From an uncultured Myxococcales bacterium (GTDB lineage Bacteria; Myxococcota_A; Bradymonadia; UBA7976; UBA1532), in contig CAINDO010000045.1 in NCBI GenBank assembly GCA_903847385.1, positions 1 through 57,500 on the forward strand: 57,500 nucleotides of DNA, written 5' to 3'. The notes beneath the pieces were generated by a model, which saw only the letters and a program-made list of their open reading frames with translations, did no database searches and had not been told where the DNA came from. The number at the start of each line of letters is the position of its first letter. Within the stretch, counting starts at the first letter, position 1. Positions 41,251-48,184 of this stretch are shown here, piece after piece. A program made the position numbers and the translations under genes.

Positions 41251-43323
41251 GTGCACGCCCCGCCGACGCGCACGCGTACGCTCCTTTCGACGATCCCCGT
41301 CTTCATCCTGCTGGTGTCGGCGCTGTGTTTCGACCTCGCCGGGCGCATGAACGCCCGGATGATGGAGGTCGGTCAGTCCATGTGGGACGGCTACGCCCTC
41401 CTGCGCACGGAGCCGGCGAAGCCCGAGTGTGATCCGGCGTCGTTCAAGGTGCCGGAGCCCTCGTCCGCGCCGGGCAGCGCCGCCGCTGCCGGAGGAGACG
41501 ACGACCTCCTCGCCGGCCTCGACGAGGCGGGCGGTGACAAGCCGGTCAAGGACGCCATCTCCGGCGAGGCCGTGCTGGCCGCCAAGCGCAAGTGCGAGGA
41601 GCAGCACGCCCTGTACAACCAGAGCCTGGCGCAGATCACGCCGGGTTTGCGCAGCTTCGATGGTTTCCACGACACCCTCGAGGCCGTCGTCGTCTGGGGC
41701 AACGGCCTGGTCAAGGGCCTGCTCATCTGCCTGCTGATGTTCTGTTCGATCACGGCCTCGGCGATGCAGGCGCACATCGGCCTGCGCAACGCCGCGTCCT
41801 CGCTGGACCACAGGGTCTCCGAGGGCGTCCAGGCGGTGGCGTCGGCCCTGCTGTTCCACTCCGTGTTCGCGCAGTGGCAAATCGACCGCGACTCCGGGAC
41901 GATGGCCACGAACAGCGTGCTGTTCTACGTGTGGATGACCGGCTTCGGGCTGATGTTCCTCACGCATGTGTTCAATCTGATTCGCCCGCCTGCGGGGCTG
42001 AAGCCGGGCGGCTCGCTGCACCATGCCTCGCTGGCGATCCCGCTGTACGCGTTCATGACCCTCGTCGCCGGGGCCTACTTCCTGCTCGTCGAGCACCACG
42101 CCCCGGGCCTGGCCATCTACACGCAACAGATGGCCGAGCACCCGCTGCTCTACATCCCGGTGGGTCTGTACGTGTGGATTGGCATGCTGCTGAAGCAGAC
42201 CTCCATCGGGCCCCTGGGCTTCGATGTGTTGCGTCCGTGGCGCCTGCCCCCGGAGTTGCTGGCGTTCGTCGTGGTGGCGTTCGCGGCCTGGCCGACGGCC
42301 TACAGTGGCGCGTCCGGCATCTTCGTGATGGCGGTCGGCGGGCTCATCTACACGGAGCTCCGGCGCGCCGGCGCGCGGCGGCAGCTCGCCCTGGCGGCCA
42401 CGGCGATGTCCGGCAGCCTCGGCGTGGTGCTGCGGCCGTGCCTGCTCGTGGTCATCGTGGCCTCGCTCAACCGCGAGGTCACCACGGACGAGCTCTACGG
42501 CTGGGGCGTCTGGGTGTACCTGGGCACCGCGACGATGTTCCTCGTGGCCTCCCTGGTCGTGCGGCGCCTCACGGCCGGCGCCGGCGTCAGCATGGGCATC
42601 GCGCCGTTCGGCGAAGGCTTCTCCGGCATGCTGGAGAACCTGCGCCCCATGGCCGGGTATCTCATCCTGGCCGTGCTGGTCGTCGGGTTCTACCGCTTCG
42701 GTCTGGGGACCTCGGTCGACGAACACACCGCGCCCACGGTGCTGCCCGTGGTGATGCTCGTGCTGCTGGCCTACGATCGCTGGCGCGCGCGCAAGCTCGA
42801 GGCCGGCGACCGCCCGAAGAAGTTCAGCACGGCGGCCCTGGATGCCACCTGCGAGACGAGCGGACACATCGGCGCGCTGCTGATCATGATGGCCTGCTCC
42901 GTGGCCATCGGCGGCATCGTCGAACGCTCCGAGGTCATGTCCCTGGTGCCCGAGACCTTCGGATCGACCTTCGCGACGATGGGCCTGCTGGTGGCGATCC
43001 TGGTCGTGGTCGGCATGACCATGGACCCCTATGGCGCCGTGATCCTGGTCTCGGCCTCTTTCGCGCAGGTCGCCTATCGCAACGGCATCGAGCCGGCCCA
43101 CTTCTGGATGACCGTGCTGGTCGCGTTCGAGCTCGGTTACCTGACGCCGCCGGTGGCCCTGAACCAGCTCCTGGCTCGACAGGTCGTCGGCGAGGACGAG
43201 TGGGAGGCCGCGCGCGCCGAGGGCAAGACCTTCTGGCAGCGCAACGAGTCGGTCATCCTGCCCTGCGCCATCATGGGCGTCGCGCTGCTCATCGTCGCCT
43301 TCGTCCCGCTCGCGTTCTACTGA
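41251..43323 (+). CDS. TRAP transporter fused QM permease
   Basis: A 690-residue polytopic membrane protein combining the small (Q) and large (M, DctM/SLC13-like) subunits. One N-terminal helix is followed by an Asp/Ala/Gly-rich extracytoplasmic insertion (about 45-115). A Q-like four-helix portion comes next, then the M domain with GLVVxxGxTMDP-type (VVVGMTMDPYGAVIL) and ELGYLTPPVALNQ signatures that form the substrate/Na+ site. Import is driven by a sodium or proton gradient. The start is GTG at 41251, after AGGAG. It converges on the response regulator, with only 1 base between stops. Confidence 0.88.
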   Translation: MHAPPTRTRTLLSTIPVFILLVSALCFDLAGRMNARMMEVGQSMWDGYALLRTEPAKPECDPASFKVPEPSSAPGSAAAAGGDDDLLAGLDEAGGDKPVKDAISGEAVLAAKRKCEEQHALYNQSLAQITPGLRSFDGFHDTLEAVVVWGNGLVKGLLICLLMFCSITASAMQAHIGLRNAASSLDHRVSEGVQAVASALLFHSVFAQWQIDRDSGTMATNSVLFYVWMTGFGLMFLTHVFNLIRPPAGLKPGGSLHHASLAIPLYAFMTLVAGAYFLLVEHHAPGLAIYTQQMAEHPLLYIPVGLYVWIGMLLKQTSIGPLGFDVLRPWRLPPELLAFVVVAFAAWPTAYSGASGIFVMAVGGLIYTELRRAGARRQLALAATAMSGSLGVVLRPCLLVVIVASLNREVTTDELYGWGVWVYLGTATMFLVASLVVRRLTAGAGVSMGIAPFGEGFSGMLENLRPMAGYLILAVLVVGFYRFGLGTSVDEHTAPTVLPVVMLVLLAYDRWRARKLEAGDRPKKFSTAALDATCETSGHIGALLIMMACSVAIGGIVERSEVMSLVPETFGSTFATMGLLVAILVVVGMTMDPYGAVILVSASFAQVAYRNGIEPAHFWMTVLVAFELGYLTPPVALNQLLARQVVGEDEWEAARAEGKTFWQRNESVILPCAIMGVALLIVAFVPLAFY

Positions 43324-43324
43324 G

Positions 43325-44026
43325 TCAGGGGACGAGCCGGTAGCCCACGCCGCGTACGCTCTGGAGCCAGCGGGGGTCCGTCGCGTCGTCCTCGACCAGC
43401 TTGCGCAGCCGGGACATGAACACATCGACGCTGCGTGTCTGTACGGTGTCCGACATCGCCCAGACGTCGCGCAACAGATCGGCGCGGCTGACGGCCTCGC
43501 CCTGACGCTCCACCAGGTACACGAGGAGCTTCAGCTCGAGCTCGGTGAGCTCGACGGGCTCGCCGTCGCGGGTGGCCTGCCGCGCCACGGGATCGACGCG
43601 CAGGCGCCCGACGGTGAAGGCCATGTGGCCCGGCCGCCAGCGCGCCCGACGGATGAGCGCCTCGACGCGGGCCATCAGCTCGGTCATGTCGAAGGGTTTC
43701 GTCAGGTAGTCGTCCGCGCCGCCCCGCAGGCCGGCCACGCGGGCTTCGAGCGTGCCGCGGGCGGTCAGCACCAGGATCGGCAAGGGGTCCCGCGCCCGGC
43801 GCATGTCGCGACACAGCTCCAGGCCGTCGCCGTCGGGCAGGCCCAGGTCCAGCAGCAAGAGCTCCGGCCTGCGCTGGGAGAGAGCCTCCCGCGCGCGGGC
43901 CAGCGTCGTCGCCGAACGCACGGTGCAGCCCCGCAGTTGCAGCGCGAGCTCCAGCGTCGTGCGCAGGGTGTGATCGTCCTCGACGAGCAACACATCGGCG
44001 CCCTGGGTGCCCGGATCGATCGTCAT
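43325..44026 (-). CDS. OmpR/PhoB-family response regulator
   Basis: A 233-residue transcription factor. The receiver domain has the acidic pair VEDD, phospho-acceptor Asp in LLLDLGLPDGDG, the TARG switch and DYLTKPFD (Lys). The C-terminal winged helix (GRLRVDPVARQATRDGEPV; SVDVFMSRLRKLVEDD; VRGVGYRLVP) is standard OmpR. It is translated from an ATG overlapping the kinase stop by 4 bases. Targets are unknown; the neighbouring TRAP operon and desaturase are possible but unproven. Confidence 0.96.
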   Translation of the reverse strand: MTIDPGTQGADVLLVEDDHTLRTTLELALQLRGCTVRSATTLARAREALSQRRPELLLLDLGLPDGDGLELCRDMRRARDPLPILVLTARGTLEARVAGLRGGADDYLTKPFDMTELMARVEALIRRARWRPGHMAFTVGRLRVDPVARQATRDGEPVELTELELKLLVYLVERQGEAVSRADLLRDVWAMSDTVQTRSVDVFMSRLRKLVEDDATDPRWLQSVRGVGYRLVP

Positions 44027-45027
44027 GGCGCGCCCCGGCGACAGCGGGCGATGGGCAGGTCGAGCGTGGCCGTGGCGCCCAGGCCGCGGCCGGGGCTGGT
44101 CAGGCTGACCTCGCCGCCGTGCGCGCGGGCGATGGCGCGGGAGAGCGCCAGACCCAGGCCCCAGCCGTGCGCGCCGCCCGTGTCGCCGCGCTGGAACCGC
44201 GTGAAGAGCCGGCGGGCGGTCTCGGCGTCGAAGCCGCAGCCCGCGTCGCGCAGGGTCAGGCGCACGCGGCCGCTCTGAACGCTGCCCTCGAGCCGCACCT
44301 CGCCCTCGGGCGGGCCGTACTTGATGGCGTTGTCCAGCAGGTTGTCCAGCAGGAGCCGCAGGCTCTGCCGCTCACCCACGATGGGCAGGGGACCATCGAC
44401 CGTCACCGTGAGCGTCACCAGCGTCCCGGCGCGGCGTTCGCGCACGGCCTGCTGAACGAGCGCGCCCAGGTCCATCTCCTCGGCGGCGAGCCCGGGGCGG
44501 CCGATCTCCAGGCGGCCCGTCTCCATCACGTTCTCGACCAGGCGCACCAGGCGGTCCGTCTCGCCGACGATGGCCGTGACCAGGCGCGCGTGCTGCTCCG
44601 GCGTGACCCCGGGGTGGTCGAGCATCTGCGCCGCGGCCCGGATGCCGGCGATGGGTGTGCGCAGGTGGTGACTCACGGCGGTGAGGAACGTGGCCTCGGC
44701 GTGATGCAAACGAACGGTGCGCCGCAGCACGGCGATGAGGGTGACGATCGCGGCCAGCAGCGCGGCGAAGCTCACCGTGCCCAGCGTCAGCAGCGTGACG
44801 GACGGCCCCTCGGGGCGCAGCACCCAGAGGAGCACCCAGCCCACCAGGAGCGCCACGATCACCGCCGCCATGACGCCCGTGGCCACCAAGCCCGGCCACC
44901 CGGACCAGAAACTCCGCGCGCGGACCTCGATCGACGGGGCGACGAAGGCGTCCGCGACGCTGTGCGACCCGGCGGTTCGAGGCGACTCCGCGGGCCCTCG
45001 ATCCCCGGACTGCGAGTCGCTCGGCAT
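44023..45027 (-). CDS. Membrane sensor histidine kinase
   Basis: A 334-residue sensor. About 35 residues precede two close membrane helices (about 40-95) with almost no periplasmic loop, so it may sense the membrane or an intracellular cue. The HisKA motif is TAVSHHLRTPIAG, with the phospho-acceptor His. The HATPase domain has NLLDNAIKYGP (N box), DAGCGFD (G1) and GWGLGLALS (G2). The ATG at 45027 is used; the longer frame would start with TTG. It lies first in the operon with the response regulator and is divergent from the fatty acid desaturase, a pairing that recalls membrane-fluidity control such as DesK/DesR. Confidence 0.93.
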   Translation of the reverse strand: MPSDSQSGDRGPAESPRTAGSHSVADAFVAPSIEVRARSFWSGWPGLVATGVMAAVIVALLVGWVLLWVLRPEGPSVTLLTLGTVSFAALLAAIVTLIAVLRRTVRLHHAEATFLTAVSHHLRTPIAGIRAAAQMLDHPGVTPEQHARLVTAIVGETDRLVRLVENVMETGRLEIGRPGLAAEEMDLGALVQQAVRERRAGTLVTLTVTVDGPLPIVGERQSLRLLLDNLLDNAIKYGPPEGEVRLEGSVQSGRVRLTLRDAGCGFDAETARRLFTRFQRGDTGGAHGWGLGLALSRAIARAHGGEVSLTSPGRGLGATATLDLPIARCRRGAP

Positions 45028-45147
45028 GGGCGGATGCTGCGCTCCACAGCCCCGGACTGTCAAACGTTCGTAAACGCGACACTCGGAGCGTGCGAGGGGC
45101 GCCGAGACCGCTTATGGTGCGCTCAGAACGAACCTGCGGGAGCCCCG

Positions 45148-46248
45148 ATGAGCCTTGCCCGACTGACTGCCGACGATGTGAAGGAACTGCGCGAGGCCCT
45201 CGAGCACGTGGGGGCCTTCGAGCGCCGCTCGGGCTGGACCTGGGTCCGGTTCTTTCTGTTGCTCGGCGTGAGCTTTGCGCTCTGTCTCACCGCGTTGCGC
45301 GGCCCCTGGTGGGTCACGCTGCCGTTGTTCCCGCTCTCGGCGCTCACGCTGACCATCGCGGCCCTCTACGGGCACGAGGGCGGCCACAAGAGCCTCTCCA
45401 CGCGGCCGCTCGAGAACGAGTTCATGTACTACCTGGCGTTCCCGTTCCTGGGCGGCCTCGGCGCCGTGCACTGGAACGCGAAACACAACATCGGTCACCA
45501 CGGCCACCCGAACTCCATGGGGGACGCGCAGACGACGGATCCGGACCTGGACCTGTGGCCGATGGCCTCGTCCAAGGTCCAGTACGAGGCTTCGGGGCCG
45601 TTGCGGCAGGCGTTTCAGCGTCGCTTCCAGGCCGTCGCCTTCTGGCCGTTGACGATGCTCCTGGTGTTCGCGATGCGCTTCGAGAGCCTGCTGGCGCTGC
45701 GCCGACACTTCAAGAAGCGCGGCGCGGACCGCGCGTTCCGCCTGGACGCGCTCGCCCTGACCGGCCACTACCTGTGCTGGATCGTGCTGCCCGGCCTGTA
45801 CTTCGGCTTCGGCCCCACGCTGGCCATCTACGGCGGCCTGTGGTCGTTCTCGGGTCTCTTCCTGGCGGGCATCTTCGTATGCGCACACTTCGGCCTGCCC
45901 ATCTTCGGTCGGGTGGACGACACGTGGCTGCTGCAGATGCGCGCCACGCGGAACGTCAAGCTCTCGCGCTTCACCGCCTGGTCCTTCGTCGGACTCGACC
46001 ACCAGATCGAGCACCACCTGTTCCCGCGCATGTCCCACCACAAGATGCGGATCGCCTCGCCCATCGTGAAGGCGTGGGCGGAGCGCAAGGGCGCGCCCTA
46101 CGAGGCCCTGCCGCTGATTCCGGCCCTCGTCGAGGCGACGCGGTTCATGGGCCGCGCCTGGAACGAAGACCTCGTGGTCGACGCACCGGCGCCGGCGGCG
46201 GCGCCGACGGTGGAAGAGAGCGCCCCCGCGGAGCTGATGTCCGCCTGA
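45148..46248 (+). CDS. Membrane fatty acid desaturase
   Basis: A 366-residue di-iron desaturase with about four membrane helices. The three histidine boxes are visible: HEGGH (76-80), HNIGHHGHP (from 113) and DHQIEHHLFP near residue 285. The Gln in the third box is characteristic of front-end (delta-5/6-type) acyl desaturases, but there is no fused cytochrome b5 domain. It introduces double bonds into membrane acyl chains using external electrons. CGGGAG lies before the ATG. It is divergent from the histidine kinase over 120 bases containing TATGGT; co-regulation is plausible. It converges on the IMPase-ARH gene. Confidence 0.93.
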   Translation: MSLARLTADDVKELREALEHVGAFERRSGWTWVRFFLLLGVSFALCLTALRGPWWVTLPLFPLSALTLTIAALYGHEGGHKSLSTRPLENEFMYYLAFPFLGGLGAVHWNAKHNIGHHGHPNSMGDAQTTDPDLDLWPMASSKVQYEASGPLRQAFQRRFQAVAFWPLTMLLVFAMRFESLLALRRHFKKRGADRAFRLDALALTGHYLCWIVLPGLYFGFGPTLAIYGGLWSFSGLFLAGIFVCAHFGLPIFGRVDDTWLLQMRATRNVKLSRFTAWSFVGLDHQIEHHLFPRMSHHKMRIASPIVKAWAERKGAPYEALPLIPALVEATRFMGRAWNEDLVVDAPAPAAAPTVEESAPAELMSA

Positions 46249-46262
46249 GCCCGCCGGCTCAG
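46245..46262. terminator. Perfect 7-bp hairpin with both stop codons (desaturase/IMPase-ARH)
   Basis: CTGAGCC, CGCC, GGCTCAG. The two opposing stops lie in the two arms. There is no T-tract; bidirectional termination is inferred. Confidence 0.5.
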
Positions 46263-48127
46263 CCGACGCGCCCGCCGAGCACGAGCAGCCGCTCCGCCAG
46301 CACGAGCGCATCCACCGGCTGAAACGCCTTGGGGCGCGGGCGGCGAACACCGGGCAGACCGGCGATGGGCCGACAGGTCATCACGCGGTTGCGCCACTGG
46401 GCCGGGATGGCCTCGCGGCCCTGGACCGCGCCGAGCAGCGCGCCGACGATGGCGGCGTTCGTGTCCGTGTCGCCGCCGCGGCGAATCGTGTCCACCAGCG
46501 CCGCCTCGAAGGGCGTGTCGGCCAGCACGTGGTGGAACGCCAGCGTGAACGCCCAGCGCACCCAGCCCATCTGGGACGTGAGGTCCGCGGGCAGGGGACC
46601 GGCGGCCTCCGTCAGCCAGGCGGTGAGCGCCGCCGACCTGCCCGGTGCCGTCGCCGCCCGCTGCGCGAACGCGTAGAGCGCGGGGCCGCGCGTACCGTGG
46701 GCGACGGCCTCGGCCACCGCGGCGACGAACACGACGTTCGCGTCCCCGCAGACCGGATTGGGGTGGGTGAGCGCGGCGTCCGCCCGGGCCCACTCGGCGA
46801 CCCGCGCCGGGGGGGCGAGCGCGCCGAAGATGCCCAGCGGCGAGACGCGCATGAGCGCCCCGTTGGCCTGGCTGTCCGGGTTGGCGGCGGCCCGCATGGT
46901 GGCCGCGGGCGACGTCGGGTGCGTGCCGCGCACGGCGCGCAGGGCCTGGCCGATGGTGCCGCCCACGTCGAAGGGCCCGGAGGCGAGCCAGAACGCGTAG
47001 GCGCCGGCGACGGTGTCCGCGTCGAAGTCGCCCCGCTCGGCCAGGCTGCGGGCCAGCAGGATCGCCATCTCCGAGTCGTCCGTGGGCTGGCCGGCCAGCG
47101 TATCGTGGGTGCCACCGTCGACGAGCACGCGCGGTCCGTCGGCGTGGGCGCGGGAGATGGACGCCGCCGACTGGAACTCGACGAGGCTGCCGAGAGCGTC
47201 CCCGGCGAGCTGACCGAGCCAGGCGCCCTGGGCGCGCGACAGGCGGCCCACGTCCGCGTCGTGCCGCGCCGTCGCCGGCCAAAGCAGGTCGTGGGGCTCG
47301 TGCGTGTCGCGCGGCGCGCGCAGCACGGCGTCCCAATCCCGGGCGGAGACGTCGCGGCAAAGGGTCGCGCCACCGCCGAAGCAGAACGGCGTGCTGGTGA
47401 CCCGGTCGAGGCGGTAGCGGACCGGCTGGCCATGCACGTCGAAGAGCTCGCCACCCGCGCCGCGCAGGAGCGCGTGCCCGCCGGCGTAGTCGTAGTCCCG
47501 GGGCACGAAGAGCGACACGGCGGCGTCGCCCTCGCCCGCGGCCACCAGCGCCAGCCGATAGGCGATGCCGGGCACGGGCCGGAAGCGCGCGGGCGCGACG
47601 CACCGGGCGTTGGCGGCGGATTTCTGGTCGCCGTGCTGGCTGAGCAGCACGGTGTGCTCGCCGGCGAGGCGCTCGGGCCACACGCGCTCCGGCACGGGGA
47701 CGCCGTTGCGCGTGACCGGGCCGCAGCCCTCGGCCCAGGCGATGAGGTCGCCGGCATCGTCCGGGGCCGCGTAGGCGTAGACCACGCCGAGTACCGGGAC
47801 GTCCCCGCGGATGAGCGCGATGGAGATGGCCGCGCCCCGGAAACCGGCCTGCATGGCCGAGGTGCCGTCGTTCGGGTCCAGGAGCCAGAGGTGCGACTCG
47901 CTCGCCGCCGGGGCGCGGTCCTGGGCGCCGAGCTCCTCGCCGCGCAGGCCCCACGCGGGGAACGCGGACGTCAGGCGGTCGCGCAGGATCTGCTCCACCT
48001 CGGCGTCGATGGGGGCGTCGCCGCTCGCCCCGCGCGGCCCACCGGGTCGGTGGAACTCGGCGCGCAGGTGCACGGCGACCTCGCGGGCGGCGTCCAGGGC
48101 GATGCGAAGGGGCTCGGTGTAGTCCAT
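46259..48127 (-). CDS. Inositol-monophosphatase-like domain fused to ADP-ribosylglycohydrolase
   Basis: A 622-residue, probably cytoplasmic, bifunctional protein. Residues 1-275 form an IMPase/CysQ-like Mg-dependent phosphatase: GEE (63-65), DPNDGTSA (84-91, compare DPIDGTxN) and DYDYAGGHALLRGAGG (211-226). Residues about 295-600 form an ADP-ribosylglycohydrolase (DraG/ARH) domain: GQLAGDALGSLVE (305-317), TDDSEMA (349-355), ANGALMRVSP and GGDTDTNAAI (551-560). Metal ligands of both domains appear intact, so both may be active. Possible substrates are ADP-ribosyl groups plus a sugar or nucleotide phosphate; the pairing is not assigned. The ATG at 48127 follows TAAAGT by 7 bases. It is divergent from the pseudocyclase-kinase gene. 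Confidence 0.9.
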   Translation of the reverse strand: MDYTEPLRIALDAAREVAVHLRAEFHRPGGPRGASGDAPIDAEVEQILRDRLTSAFPAWGLRGEELGAQDRAPAASESHLWLLDPNDGTSAMQAGFRGAAISIALIRGDVPVLGVVYAYAAPDDAGDLIAWAEGCGPVTRNGVPVPERVWPERLAGEHTVLLSQHGDQKSAANARCVAPARFRPVPGIAYRLALVAAGEGDAAVSLFVPRDYDYAGGHALLRGAGGELFDVHGQPVRYRLDRVTSTPFCFGGGATLCRDVSARDWDAVLRAPRDTHEPHDLLWPATARHDADVGRLSRAQGAWLGQLAGDALGSLVEFQSAASISRAHADGPRVLVDGGTHDTLAGQPTDDSEMAILLARSLAERGDFDADTVAGAYAFWLASGPFDVGGTIGQALRAVRGTHPTSPAATMRAAANPDSQANGALMRVSPLGIFGALAPPARVAEWARADAALTHPNPVCGDANVVFVAAVAEAVAHGTRGPALYAFAQRAATAPGRSAALTAWLTEAAGPLPADLTSQMGWVRWAFTLAFHHVLADTPFEAALVDTIRRGGDTDTNAAIVGALLGAVQGREAIPAQWRNRVMTCRPIAGLPGVRRPRPKAFQPVDALVLAERLLVLGGRVG

Positions 48128-48134
48128 GGGGCGC

Positions 48135-48173
48135 ACTTTACGGTTCGCGGCGCGGAAGTCACCCGATTATGCT
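48135..48173. promoter_or_regulatory. Back-to-back -10 elements in a 57-base divergent gap
   Basis: On the minus strand TAAAGT (48140 to 48135) is followed by 7 bases and the IMPase-ARH ATG. On the plus strand TATGCT (48168-48173) is followed by 11 bases and the kinase ATG. Neither gene has a Shine-Dalgarno. The -35 regions (GGTGAC minus, TTCGCG plus) overlap, so the two promoters may compete. Confidence 0.45.
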
Positions 48174-48184
48174 CCGCGCCCACC

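Noticed and set aside
39943-43425. Minus-strand open frame of more than 1100 codons under the TRAP operon
   Set aside because: His/Arg/Gln-rich composition and full overlap with three recognisable genes; a GC-driven shadow.
45028-45063. Longer histidine kinase start
   Set aside because: The extension begins with TTG, has no ribosome site and adds no conserved residues; the ATG at 45027 is simpler.
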